Assembly: GCF_000938265.1 (NCBI RefSeq)
Contig: NZ_JYFC01000001.1
Coordinates: forward strand, 186,001 to 250,000
DNA length: 64,000 nucleotides
Reading direction: 5' to 3'
Source: Agreia bicolorata
GTDB lineage: Bacteria; Actinomycetota; Actinomycetes; Actinomycetales; Microbacteriaceae
The notes under the pieces: model-generated
Databases searched by the model: none
Told to the model about the DNA's origin: nothing
What the model saw: only the letters and a program-made list of their open reading frames with translations
Shown: one piece after another, positions 44,093 to 52,794 of the stretch
How positions within the stretch are numbered: position 1 is the stretch's first letter
Layout: the number at the start of each line of letters is the position of its first letter
Position numbers and translations under genes: made by a program

Positions 44093-45451
44093 GTGGAAGA
44101 CGAGGCGGCCGAGCGGCACAGCGATGCACGGGCACTCGACCACCTGCGCACGCTGATCAGAATTCCCACCGTCTCCCGTCTCGACGAGTCGTTGACCGAC
44201 TGGTCGACGTTCGATGAATTCATCTCCACTCTCGCGCGGCTCTACTCACGGGTTCATTCCACGCTCTCGGTGGACATCCTCGACGGACACGCGCTGTTGT
44301 TCCGTTGGGTAGGCCGATCGCCCGGCAACGAGTCTGTGCTGATGGCCCATTACGACGTCGTGGCAGCCGACGACGAGACGGGCTGGACGCATCCGCCGTT
44401 CGCCGGGGCCGTGACCGGCGCGGGCGCCGAGCAGATCGTCTGGGGGCGGGGAACGCTCGACGACAAGGGAGCCCTGACCGCCATTCTCGAGGCGGTCGAG
44501 GGCCTTCTCGACGCCGGCTTCACTCCTGAGCACGACATCTACCTCAGCTTCGGCCACAACGAGGAGACGGCCGGGTCGGGAGCTGCGGCTCTTGCGGCCG
44601 AGCTCATGAACAGAGGGGTGCACCCCCGACTCGTGCTCGACGAGGGCGGTGCCGTCATCGAGCATGTGTTCCCGGGCGTGAGCCGACCGACCGCCGTGGT
44701 CGGCGTGAGCGAGAAGGGCATGGCCAACGTCACACTGACTGTCGGACAGTCCGGTGGTCACGCCTCGACTCCCCCGCGGCTGACGGCCACGGCCAGACTC
44801 GCCAGGGCGCTCGTGCGCCTCGAGAAGCGGCCTTTCCCCGCGTCGCTGTCAGCTCCGACCGTCGAGATGATCCGAACGATCGGCGCGCATTCCACTCCAA
44901 TGCTTCGCTTCGTGTTCACGCGGGCGCAGACCTTTCGCCTGCCCCTGATCGCCCTGTTCGGCCGTCTCAGTGACGAGACGAACGCCATGATCCGAACGAC
45001 GGCCGCCGTAACGCAGCTTCGTGCGAGCGACTCGGCGAACGCGTTGGCCGAACATGCCGTTGCCGTCGTCAACACTCGCATTGCGATCGACTCCTCCGTC
45101 TCGGCGACGCTGCGACACATCAGGCGCGCGGTCCGAGACCCGCTCGTGTTGATCGAGGCGACAACTCCGAGCGAGCCGTCTCCCGTGTCACCCTCCTCGG
45201 GTCCGCTGTGGCAACTCCTCACAGACACGATCACCGCTGTATATCCCCGCGCGGTCGTCTCGCCCTACGTTATGCTCGGCGCGAGCGACGCTCGACATTT
45301 CACGGCCATCAGTTCGCATGTCTACCGGTTTACGCCGTTCGAGATGTCTTCTGCGGAACGCGCGACGCTGCACGCGATCGACGAACGAATGCACGTGCGC
45401 ACGTTCTTGTCTGGAATACGGTTCTACAGAACCCTGATCGAGCGACTCTAG
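44093..45451 (+). CDS. M20 family metallopeptidase
   Basis: A 452-residue zinc peptidase of the M20/carboxypeptidase S-like group. The metal ligands are in MAHYDVV (about residue 83), GRGTLDDKG and GHNEETAGSG with its Glu pair, and the late His is in ARHFTAISSHVYRF. The dimerisation domain is inserted in the middle. No signal peptide, so it is cytosolic. The likely role is hydrolysis of dipeptides or N-acyl amino acids. The GTG start is fixed by the promoter. Confidence 0.87.
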   Translation: MEDEAAERHSDARALDHLRTLIRIPTVSRLDESLTDWSTFDEFISTLARLYSRVHSTLSVDILDGHALLFRWVGRSPGNESVLMAHYDVVAADDETGWTHPPFAGAVTGAGAEQIVWGRGTLDDKGALTAILEAVEGLLDAGFTPEHDIYLSFGHNEETAGSGAAALAAELMNRGVHPRLVLDEGGAVIEHVFPGVSRPTAVVGVSEKGMANVTLTVGQSGGHASTPPRLTATARLARALVRLEKRPFPASLSAPTVEMIRTIGAHSTPMLRFVFTRAQTFRLPLIALFGRLSDETNAMIRTTAAVTQLRASDSANALAEHAVAVVNTRIAIDSSVSATLRHIRRAVRDPLVLIEATTPSEPSPVSPSSGPLWQLLTDTITAVYPRAVVSPYVMLGASDARHFTAISSHVYRFTPFEMSSAERATLHAIDERMHVRTFLSGIRFYRTLIERL

Positions 45452-45456
45452 TCGGC

Positions 45457-46131
45457 GTGCGGTTGCGTACGAGGCCGGTCTCCGGTCAGACGAGATCACG
45501 CACCGCCTTCGGGGTGGCGCGTGCGGTGGTGGCAATCGTGGGCGTCGTCGCCCTGGTCGGCGACTTCCAATACATTCTCGGCTTCAGCAGATTCTCCACG
45601 GTCAACTACTTCACCTACTTCACCAATCAGAGCAACGCGGCCGGAGTCGTGGTGCTGGCGATCGGCGCTTGGCTTTCGTTCAGACGCCCGACGGACCCGG
45701 GGTGGCTCATGACGGCCCGGATGCTCACGGCCACCTTCACGATCATCTCCGGAATCGTGTTCGGGCTCATCGTCAGCCAGGCGGGAGACTACAACTACCG
45801 CATCGTCGTTCCCTGGTCGAGCCAGCTGCTGCACTTCTGGATTCCGTCCTACGTGATCATCGACTGGATCTTCGCGCCCGGTCGCTCGAGAATCCCGTGG
45901 CGGCGGCTATGGCTCGTTCTTATCTACCCGCTCGTGTGGGGCGGCTTCACCATGATCCGAGGCTCGATCGTGGGCTGGTACCCCTACTTCTTCCTCGACC
46001 CGGGCCAGGTCTCGGGGCCCCTCGAATTCGCTGCGTACTCCGGCGCAATCCTGCTCGTCATCGTTGGGCTGGCAGCAGGGCTGGTAGCGCTAACGAGACG
46101 ACGAGGTCACGACACGGGCAGGAAGGGCTGA
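45457..46131 (+). CDS. Pr6Pr family membrane protein
   Basis: About 224 residues with six membrane segments. The family pattern is seen as YFTYFTNQSN (about residues 48-57), RIVVPWSSQLLHFWIPSYVIIDW in outline, and the Trp/Pro-rich WWYPYFFLDP-like stretch. Pr6Pr proteins resemble AIG1/FAR-17a lipases but their role in bacteria is unknown. The start is uncertain; the GTG at 45457 is chosen since it is the first good frame position five bases after the M20 stop. It ends inside the convergent amine oxidase gene. Confidence 0.72.
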   Translation: MRLRTRPVSGQTRSRTAFGVARAVVAIVGVVALVGDFQYILGFSRFSTVNYFTYFTNQSNAAGVVVLAIGAWLSFRRPTDPGWLMTARMLTATFTIISGIVFGLIVSQAGDYNYRIVVPWSSQLLHFWIPSYVIIDWIFAPGRSRIPWRRLWLVLIYPLVWGGFTMIRGSIVGWYPYFFLDPGQVSGPLEFAAYSGAILLVIVGLAAGLVALTRRRGHDTGRKG

Positions 46132-47591
46132 AGGCTGGCTACTGCGATGTCTCGCACCTCGTTGTCACCGAGATCTGCGAATGCTCGCGCGGCGCTGCCC
46201 CCGACCAGACCGATCAGAACTGCATCTCCCGTCAGGGGCATGAGGTTGATCCACTGGGTGATCATCGGGGCGTTCTCGTCTGCCGGGGTCGCTGAGGGCG
46301 CAGGAGTCGAATCCGCCGCGAACGGGGGCGAGTCGACCACCAGGCTCCAATAAGCAGCCGTCTGCGTCCAGAACGGAGTGTCGTAGCGCAGCCAGACCTT
46401 CTCCACGGCGCCGGATCCGAGGGTGGCGATGGCCGTGCGGTGACCGAAGGGAAGTGGGGGGTCAAACGTGATCGAGTCCGATTGGAGCACGCCGAGAGGC
46501 ACAGTGACGATCACCCGGTCGACTCGAATGGACTCGCCCGTCGCCATCTTCAACCGAACGGCGTCGTCGCCGAGCGATACCTCGCGCACCGGTGTCGAAA
46601 GCGCCACGTCGGCGCCGTCGAGCGCGTCGACGATCACTTGGTGGGCTGAGCCGACCACGAACGCGTCACCGCCCTCGCCTTCGGCCGCATCGTCTAGTCC
46701 ATACCAGGTGGAGAGCTCGTCGGCATCGGCCCCGAGCGTCGTGACGACGACCCTGTCGACATATTCTGCGACGCGCGATGCCGGGGTGACGCCGATCTCA
46801 TCTGCTGTGACGTTGACTGATGCATCGCTCGCCTGTGCAAGCGACTCTCGCAGGCTCGGGTCTCGCGACTGGGCGGCCCCCCACGTGACTGCGGCATCGA
46901 CCGCGTCCGGGCCGATGGCGTTGTCTGGCACTGTGTCGGATGCCGTGGTGAGCTGCACTCGCGATGTGGCGTCGACGGGCACCGTGACGACATCGACTGC
47001 CTTGAGCTGATCTGTCAGGCTCGACGAGTCGACGCCGCGAACGAAACTCGGGCCGAGATCGACGACAAACGGCCAATCACCGGGACCGTGGGCATCCACC
47101 CGACCGCCGACGCGGTCGCGGCCCTCGAAAACGACCACCTCGTATCCTGCGGCCACCAGCGCTTTGGCTGCGGCGGAACCTGCGAGTCCCGCGCCGACAA
47201 TGCCGATGCGTTCGCCGTCGGACGCCTGGCGGAGCACGTCGGCTGCCGCTCGTTCGCCTGAGCTCTGTGCCCCGTTCATCGTGCCGGGGAACTCGCTGCT
47301 CGTCGCCTCACCGGCGAAGAAGATGCGATCGGAGACGCTCTCTGCAAGAGCCTTGCGGGCGTCTGGAGATGTGCCCGTCGGAATGTAGCTGGTGCTTCCG
47401 AGCGAGAAGGGGTCGGCTGCCCAGTTCGACCGGATGAAGCCGTTCGGCGATGGGACCGTTCCGGGCGTCGGTGTCGGTGTGGGTGTCGTCGATGTGGGCG
47501 CAGGCGACGGCGGACCGACACAAGCAGACAGGGCGAGGACGGCCGCACCCGTTGCAGCGCCCACCAGGAAGGTACGACGATCCACGGTCAT
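46107..47591 (-). CDS. Flavin amine oxidase, apparently circularly permuted, Tat lipoprotein
   Basis: A 494-residue secreted flavoenzyme. RRTFLVGAA with LSAC (Cys about residue 24) marks a Tat-exported lipoprotein, and a Ser/Thr/Pro tether follows (residues 25-50). Next comes the segment that normally ends amine oxidases: NWAADPFSLGS (56-66), FFAGEATSSEFPGT (91-104) and GAQSSGERAA (107-116). Only then does the FAD-binding GIVGAGLAG (130-138) with FEGRDRVGGR (155-164) begin. The C-terminus stops at LQPFLPVS, just where that segment would usually follow. The order is thus permuted around the FAD fold. Substrate unknown. It lies 28 bases downstream of the SGNH gene on the same strand and overlaps the convergent Pr6Pr end. 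Confidence 0.85.
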   Translation of the reverse strand: MTVDRRTFLVGAATGAAVLALSACVGPPSPAPTSTTPTPTPTPGTVPSPNGFIRSNWAADPFSLGSTSYIPTGTSPDARKALAESVSDRIFFAGEATSSEFPGTMNGAQSSGERAAADVLRQASDGERIGIVGAGLAGSAAAKALVAAGYEVVVFEGRDRVGGRVDAHGPGDWPFVVDLGPSFVRGVDSSSLTDQLKAVDVVTVPVDATSRVQLTTASDTVPDNAIGPDAVDAAVTWGAAQSRDPSLRESLAQASDASVNVTADEIGVTPASRVAEYVDRVVVTTLGADADELSTWYGLDDAAEGEGGDAFVVGSAHQVIVDALDGADVALSTPVREVSLGDDAVRLKMATGESIRVDRVIVTVPLGVLQSDSITFDPPLPFGHRTAIATLGSGAVEKVWLRYDTPFWTQTAAYWSLVVDSPPFAADSTPAPSATPADENAPMITQWINLMPLTGDAVLIGLVGGSAARAFADLGDNEVRDIAVASLQPFLPVS

Positions 47592-47619
47592 GTCAGGGGC
47601 TCCGGGCGCTGGAGGCGCG

Positions 47620-48195
47620 TCACTGCGCAGAGAGGTCGGGCAGCCTGATCGGGCGCGACATGGGGGGAAGGTCGTTGACCCGCTCAAGGGCCGGCCGGAG
47701 TTCGGAAAGCCAGACGTCGTACCCTGCCTCGTTGAGGTGAAGTCTGTCTTCGCTGAGGTCGGAGTTCAACTCTCCGTCGGCATCGGCCAGCGCCGGCCAC
47801 AGGTCGAGATAGTGCACCCGCTGCGTTGCCGCGAACTGCCAGATGTGACGATTGATCTCGCGCACGTTCTCGGCGTACTCTCGTCCGCGAGGCAGAACGG
47901 ACTGCAGAAGAATCCTTGCGTCCGGCAACTCCTGGTGCAGCCGCACGAGCGCGCTCTCGATGTTGCGCACGATGCGCTCGATGCTGCGGCGCTCGGCCAG
48001 ATCGTTCGTTCCAATGAGCAGCACGATGGTCTGAGGGTCGCTCTCGATGACGGCGTCGAGCCGCTCGAGCAATCCGTCGGTGGTATCACCGTCGACCCCG
48101 AAGTTGCGCGCATCGACGTCGGAGAACCAGTCCTGCCATGCTCCTGCGGCGGTAATGCTGTCTCCGACGAATGCGGTCACGGGCTTGTCAGTCAT
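47620..48195 (-). CDS. SGNH/GDSL-type esterase
   Basis: A 191-residue hydrolase. Block I GDSIT holds the nucleophilic Ser, block III is GTNDLAER, and block V RLHLNEAGY supplies the catalytic His. No signal peptide, so it is cytosolic. It probably deacylates small esters or lipids. The second of two adjacent ATGs (48195) is chosen because GGAGG lies four bases ahead of it, only one base from the first. A TATCAT box at 48222-48227 gives a leader of about 20 bases. The amine oxidase gene follows. Confidence 0.82.
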   Translation of the reverse strand: MTDKPVTAFVGDSITAAGAWQDWFSDVDARNFGVDGDTTDGLLERLDAVIESDPQTIVLLIGTNDLAERRSIERIVRNIESALVRLHQELPDARILLQSVLPRGREYAENVREINRHIWQFAATQRVHYLDLWPALADADGELNSDLSEDRLHLNEAGYDVWLSELRPALERVNDLPPMSRPIRLPDLSAQ

Positions 48196-48240
48196 CATGC
48201 CTCCGTTAGTGCTCACGTGCCATGATACGCGGCGGCCCAT

Positions 48241-49752
48241 TCACGACGAGGGCATCGACCTCGACGTGATCGTCGTAGCCTTCTCCGCTGCGGCGGTGAT
48301 GCGGTTGGCCATTCCTGTGAAGATAACGCCGTGAAAGGGAAGGATCGAGAACCAGTAGAGGCGCCCGCCGAGGCCACGGGGGAAGAAGACGGCCCGCTGA
48401 TCGTAGACGGAACCCGCGCCCTCGTCGCCGGGGGTCGCACGCATCTCGAGCCAGGCGAGGCCGGGCACTTTCATCTCAGCCCGGAGCCGGAGCAAAGACC
48501 CGCGCTCGATGGTCTCGACCCTCCAGAAGTCGAGTGCGTCGCCGTTGTGCAGTTCTGTCGCACTCCTCCGACCTCGGCGCAGCCCCACGCCTCCGACGAG
48601 TTTGTCCATCCACCCGCGCGCCGCCCAGGCGAGCGGAAACGAGTACCAACCGTTCTCTCCGCCGATACCTTCGATCACCTTCCACAGCTCAGCGGGATCT
48701 GCGCTGCTCCGACGCTGTTTGACGTCGAGAAACACCGTGTGGCCGGCCCAGTCGGGGTCGGACGGCAGTGGGTCGCTGGCAGCTCCCAGCACGACGGCGT
48801 TTTGCCAGCTCGTCTCGACCGCCCCTGTCTTGACCTTTTCGAGGGCGAGCCGCACGGCGCGCCGATATGAGGTGAGCCCTCCCTCCGGGTCGGGAATCAG
48901 CGTGCGGATGTCGTCTTCGTGGACGACGCAGTCGAACTGCAGAGAGGCGATGATGGGTACGGCAAGAGCGCGGGGAATGGGCGTGACGAGATTGACCCAC
49001 TGTGAGGCCAGCCACGGCGTCATCACCGGAAGCGCAGCGATCGGTCGCTGCTTCAGCCCGGCCTCGAGGGCGTATCCGTTCATCATCTGGCCGTAGCGCA
49101 AGACGTCGGGTCCGCCGATGTCGAAAGTGCGATTGACATCGGATGGCACGGTTGCCGAGTGCACCAGATAGTAGAGCACGTCACGGATCGCGATGGGCTG
49201 GATGCGGTTGCGCACCCATCGTGGGGCGGGCATGTACGGGAGAACATCGGTGAGGTGACGCACCATCTCGAACGATGTGGAGCCCGATCCGATGATGACC
49301 CCCGCTTGCAGCGCGACCGTGGGCACACCGGAGGCGAGCAGGATGTCGCCGACGCGCTTGCGGCTCTCCAGGTGCTCGGAGAGGCGCCCGTCGTCGGGGT
49401 GGAGCCCGCCGAGGTACACGATGCGCTTGACGCCCGACGCCTTCGCCGCTCGTGCGACGTTGCCGGCGGCCTGTTGCTCCCGATCGCGGAAGTGGCCGGG
49501 CTTGCCCATCGAGTGCACAAGGTAATACAGAACCTCGACGCCCGCCGTGGCGGCGCTAAGTGTGCTCGCGTCGTCGAGATCGCCCGTGACGATCTCGACC
49601 TCCGATGCCCAGGGTACGTCCGTGAGCTTCACGGGGTCGCGCACAAGAACGCGCACCTGAAAACCGGCGTCGATCAGGCGGGGAACGAGCCGTCCGCCGA
49701 CGTATCCCGTCGCTCCGGTGACGAGAACGCGAGACTGCGCGGAGGATTCCAT
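48241..49752 (-). CDS. SDR family protein with DUF2867 domain
   Basis: A 503-residue protein. The N-terminal half is an extended/atypical SDR with GATGYVGG (about residues 14-21) and YLGGL near residue 118. The C-terminal half (about residues 330-500) is a DUF2867 domain with WYSFPLAWAARGWMDKLVGG in outline. This fusion is common in actinobacteria and its substrate is not known. The ATG follows TAGCGT by six bases. It is the first gene of a run with the SGNH and amine oxidase genes. Confidence 0.85.
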   Translation of the reverse strand: MESSAQSRVLVTGATGYVGGRLVPRLIDAGFQVRVLVRDPVKLTDVPWASEVEIVTGDLDDASTLSAATAGVEVLYYLVHSMGKPGHFRDREQQAAGNVARAAKASGVKRIVYLGGLHPDDGRLSEHLESRKRVGDILLASGVPTVALQAGVIIGSGSTSFEMVRHLTDVLPYMPAPRWVRNRIQPIAIRDVLYYLVHSATVPSDVNRTFDIGGPDVLRYGQMMNGYALEAGLKQRPIAALPVMTPWLASQWVNLVTPIPRALAVPIIASLQFDCVVHEDDIRTLIPDPEGGLTSYRRAVRLALEKVKTGAVETSWQNAVVLGAASDPLPSDPDWAGHTVFLDVKQRRSSADPAELWKVIEGIGGENGWYSFPLAWAARGWMDKLVGGVGLRRGRRSATELHNGDALDFWRVETIERGSLLRLRAEMKVPGLAWLEMRATPGDEGAGSVYDQRAVFFPRGLGGRLYWFSILPFHGVIFTGMANRITAAAEKATTITSRSMPSS

Positions 49753-49758
49753 TTCTTT

Positions 49759-49764
49759 ACGCTA
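49759..49764 (-). promoter_or_regulatory. -10 box (TAGCGT) of the SDR-DUF2867 gene, leaderless
   Basis: TAGCGT on the minus strand, six bases, then the ATG at 49752. Confidence 0.6.
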
Positions 49765-49813
49765 CGGGGCGCGGCTGTTGGTCGGGGAGGCATTGACATG
49801 CTCAGGCGCATCG

Positions 49814-50278
49814 TCAGCGCTCCACCACTCGGTTCCAGTCGACGGGTCGGCCATGGAGGAGCTCGGACAGGTCGTGCAGCCGATCACCCCAGAAAGCCCG
49901 CACGGCACGCTCCTCGGGCGTGGTGAGAAACGCTTCGTGCCACACACTCACGGCGCACGACCGAGGATCTGCCGGCCGGTCGGGCGTGATGTCGAATGCG
50001 ACGCTGACGCACGAATCGAAGCGAACACTCAGTCGTTGCAGCGGTTCGCTCTCGTCGATCGTTCCGAACCAGTCGGCCTCGTGCGGCTCGCCCGCCGGCC
50101 AGACGACAGCGAATCGGCCACCGACGCTTCCGTCGGTCAAGACATGGCCGAGCCAGCCGTCGAGAAGCACGGGATCTACGAGGCAGTGCCACACGACGGA
50201 TGGCGAGAACGGAACCCCTATCTGCGACTCGACGGCGCGGTGGGGTCGCATCGGGGCTGCGTTCGCGTCGAAGACCAT
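49814..50278 (-). CDS. SRPBCC superfamily protein (AHSA1-like)
   Basis: A 154-residue protein with the SRPBCC layout: an opening strand (VESQIGVPFSPSVVWHCLVDP), Gly-rich turn GWLGHVLTDGSVGGRF, and a long C-terminal helix RAFWGDRLHDLSELL. Such folds bind hydrophobic ligands or, in AHSA1 proteins, act with Hsp90. No catalytic motif. The ATG at 50278 is selected because TATCGT lies six bases upstream; the upstream GTG/ATG frame adds residues that do not fit. It is divergent from the ROK gene. Confidence 0.7.
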   Translation of the reverse strand: MVFDANAAPMRPHRAVESQIGVPFSPSVVWHCLVDPVLLDGWLGHVLTDGSVGGRFAVVWPAGEPHEADWFGTIDESEPLQRLSVRFDSCVSVAFDITPDRPADPRSCAVSVWHEAFLTTPEERAVRAFWGDRLHDLSELLHGRPVDWNRVVER

Positions 50279-50284
50279 GTCTTC

Positions 50285-50290
50285 ACGATA
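50285..50290 (-). promoter_or_regulatory. -10 box (TATCGT) of the SRPBCC gene, leaderless
   Basis: TATCGT on the minus strand, six bases, then the ATG at 50278. This decides the start. Confidence 0.55.
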
Positions 50291-50357
50291 TCCGGCACGG
50301 CCGACAGGCGAGACGCGTCCGAGGCGCATCCATTCGGGGTGTAGGAGCACGGTGGCC

Positions 50358-50363
50358 TAGGCT
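50358..50363 (+). promoter_or_regulatory. -10 box (TAGGCT) of the ROK gene, leaderless
   Basis: TAGGCT, six bases, then the GTG at 50370. Confidence 0.6.
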
Positions 50364-50369
50364 GGCTGG

Positions 50370-51344
50370 GTGCCAACAGCGAGCCTCAATCCGACCGCAT
50401 CGACCCCCGCTCCGACATACCCACCGGGCCTTGTGCTCGCGGTGGACTTCGGCGGCACCAAGGTCGAGTCAGCCCTCGTCGACGACAGCGGCACCCTCGT
50501 CGCCGGAAGCCGCTTTCGGCATCCGACGGGTCGTGAACGCTCGGCGAGCGAACTCGCAGACGCCGTCGTGTCGGTTGCCACGTCATCGCTTCAGAGTCTC
50601 CCCGAAGGCACGTCACTTCGCGGCATAGGCATCGGCGCCGCCGGCCCGATCGATCGTGAGAGAGGCCTCGTCTCCCCGGTCAATCTGCCGGCGTGGCGCG
50701 ACTTTCCCTTGCGCGAGACGGTGGCGGCCGCTGCGCGCGAGCTCGGGCACGATGCACCCGCCGTGCTTCGGCTCGACGGCCTCTGCATCACCCTCGCGGA
50801 GAACTGGGTGGGCGCGGGCCGGGGTACGGACAACATGATGGGCATGATCGTCTCGACAGGCGTGGGCGGCGGCGTGATCTCCGGCGGTGCTGTGGTCGCC
50901 GGCTTCTCGGGCAACGCCGGGCACATCGGTCAGCTCGAGGTTCCCGGGTTCACCGACGTGGATGCTCCGTGCACGCTCGAAGAGATCGCTGCGGGCCCGC
51001 ACACGGTCGCGTGGGCGCAGGCACGCGGTTTCGAGGGCGAGACGGGTGAGGATCTCGCCAGGGCCTATGCCGAGAAGGATCGCATCGCCGTGGCCGCCGT
51101 GACTCGAAGCGGAACGGCGATCGGCCGGGCGATCGCCTCGGTCTCGACACTCCTCGATCTCGAGCTGGTCGTCATCGGTGGAGGCTTCTCTCTCGTCACC
51201 CCCGATCTCTTCGACATCATCCGCACCGCAATCGACCGGTACTCGCGCTTCGAGTACGCACGTCGCGTCGAGGTGGTTCCCACCGGTCTCGATACCGATG
51301 GGCCGCTGATCGGCGCTGCCGCTCTCGTCTACCGTTCGATCTGA
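50370..51344 (+). CDS. ROK family protein, zinc motif absent
   Basis: A 324-residue sugar-kinase-fold protein. The phosphate loop DFGGTKVESA (about residues 26-35), the STGVGGGVI loop, GHIGQLEV and the late VVIGGGF loop are present. The catalytic Asp is retained in the position where ROK kinases have NDAN (here LDGL). The usual CxCGxxGC zinc site is missing: the region after GHIGQLEVPG reads TDVDAPCTLEE with one Cys. It may be a zinc-free glucokinase or N-acetylhexosamine kinase, or a regulator-like relative. Monocistronic with a leaderless GTG start. Confidence 0.82.
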   Translation: MPTASLNPTASTPAPTYPPGLVLAVDFGGTKVESALVDDSGTLVAGSRFRHPTGRERSASELADAVVSVATSSLQSLPEGTSLRGIGIGAAGPIDRERGLVSPVNLPAWRDFPLRETVAAAARELGHDAPAVLRLDGLCITLAENWVGAGRGTDNMMGMIVSTGVGGGVISGGAVVAGFSGNAGHIGQLEVPGFTDVDAPCTLEEIAAGPHTVAWAQARGFEGETGEDLARAYAEKDRIAVAAVTRSGTAIGRAIASVSTLLDLELVVIGGGFSLVTPDLFDIIRTAIDRYSRFEYARRVEVVPTGLDTDGPLIGAAALVYRSI

Positions 51345-51352
51345 TCAGACCG

Positions 51353-51369
51353 GCCTGAGCGGCTCAGGC
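51353..51369. terminator. Hairpin between ROK and ribF genes
   Basis: GCCTGAG, CGG, CTCAGGC. The right arm contains the ribF stop codon. A small bidirectional terminator without a T-run is possible. Confidence 0.4.
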
Positions 51370-52293
51370 GAGCAGTCGTCGAACCTGCACGACATCATCG
51401 TTCATCTGCTCGATGAGCGGCCCAACACCGGTGTATTTGACCATGCCGCGGATGCGATGGGTGAATTCCACATCGACGACATGGTCGTAGAGGTCGATGT
51501 CTTGATCGAGCACGAACGCCTCGACCTGTTTCTGGGGCACGCCTGTGAAGGTGGGATTGTTGCCCACCGAGATGGCCGCCGGGTATCTCACCCCGTTGTC
51601 GGTGAGCCACCCCGCATAGACTCCGTCGGCCGGAATGAGCCCCTGCGACTCCGGTGAGAGGTTCGCCGTGGGAAACCCGAGTTCGCGCCCCCTCGCGGCG
51701 CCGTGCACGACCATGCCGCGCACTGTGGGGACATGGCCGAGCAGTTCTGCAGCCCCCTCGACGTCGCCCTCTCTCAGCAACTCGCGGATCCATGTCGACG
51801 AAACGCGACGGTCGCCGTCGAGGCGCACGTCGTCGATGAGTCGCACCTCGAATCCGTGCTGCCGACCGAGCTCTCGAAGCAGGCCGACATCGCCCGCACC
51901 GCGCGCTCCGAAGCGGAAATCGCTGCCGACGAGAACGATCTTGGCGTGCAGGGCGTCGACGAGCATACGGGAGACGAACTCTTCGGGGCTCTGATCTGCG
52001 AATGCTCTGTCGAAGGTGAGAACGAGAGCGGCATCGACACCTGTCGACGACAGCAGCTCGATCTTGCGCTCGGTGCCCACGAGAGTCGCCGGGCAGCTGC
52101 CCGGCGAGAGCAGCGCGAGTGGATGTCTGTCGAAGGTCACGACGACGCTCGTGAGCGACTGTGCTTCGGCGACACCGAGCAGCTGTCGGATAACCGCTCT
52201 GTGGCCGGCGTGCACGCCGTCGAACTTACCGATGGTGACGGCAGAACGGCCGATGTCAGAGGGAACAGAGTCGAGACCGGTGAAGACCCTCAT
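51364..52293 (-). CDS. ribF: Bifunctional riboflavin kinase/FAD synthetase
   Basis: A 309-residue enzyme that makes FMN and then FAD from riboflavin. The N-terminal FAD synthetase has GKFDGVHAGH (about residues 22-31) and the SSTWIREL motif (about 160-167). The C-terminal riboflavin kinase has the GFPTANL ATP-binding motif (about 200-206). Length is normal. The ATG overlaps the stop of the upstream membrane protein by four bases. It is the last gene of the truB transcription unit. Confidence 0.96.
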   Translation of the reverse strand: MRVFTGLDSVPSDIGRSAVTIGKFDGVHAGHRAVIRQLLGVAEAQSLTSVVVTFDRHPLALLSPGSCPATLVGTERKIELLSSTGVDAALVLTFDRAFADQSPEEFVSRMLVDALHAKIVLVGSDFRFGARGAGDVGLLRELGRQHGFEVRLIDDVRLDGDRRVSSTWIRELLREGDVEGAAELLGHVPTVRGMVVHGAARGRELGFPTANLSPESQGLIPADGVYAGWLTDNGVRYPAAISVGNNPTFTGVPQKQVEAFVLDQDIDLYDHVVDVEFTHRIRGMVKYTGVGPLIEQMNDDVVQVRRLLA

Positions 52294-52754
52294 GCGGCGT
52301 CCGGTGACGCGTCTCGATCGACAGCATCGGACTCTGGCCGGCGCCACCGGAGCCAGAGCATGCCCAGAACCGGAAGAACCAGCGGGATGAACAGGTAGCC
52401 GTTTCCATACCATGACCACACGCTCGGCCTGGCGAACAGCTCAGGGTGGGTGAGGCTGAGTGTGCCGACGACGAGTACCCCGACGAGCTCGAAGGTGATC
52501 GTGATCCAGGCGACGCGGTACCAGACTCGTCCGGGTGCGATCAGAGCGATCGTCGCGACGATATAGACCACGCTGGCGAGGGCCGACAGCCAGAACGCCA
52601 GCGGAACCTGCTGCGAGTCTCTGACGGCGTTCGCGATCTGCACGAACGACCGTCCTGTGGCTCCGAGGGCCAGGATGCCGTATACGACGATGAGTACCCT
52701 GCCGATGCCTTTCGAGCGTGTCGAGCGGGGCGCGGGGGCAGTGAGTTCTGGCAT
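52290..52754 (-). CDS. Four-helix membrane protein in the truB-ribF unit
   Basis: A 154-residue protein with a short basic N-terminus, four membrane helices (about residues 18-40, 50-72, 80-102, 115-137) and a charged tail. No family recognised. It overlaps ribF by four bases and follows another small membrane protein. A TAAACT box at 52764-52769 gives an independent, nearly leaderless promoter, so ribF can be transcribed without truB. The function is unknown. Confidence 0.72.
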   Translation of the reverse strand: MPELTAPAPRSTRSKGIGRVLIVVYGILALGATGRSFVQIANAVRDSQQVPLAFWLSALASVVYIVATIALIAPGRVWYRVAWITITFELVGVLVVGTLSLTHPELFARPSVWSWYGNGYLFIPLVLPVLGMLWLRWRRPESDAVDRDASPDAA

Positions 52755-52794
52755 GGCGAATCGAGTTTACAACCCGTATGCATGCAGAACTCCG

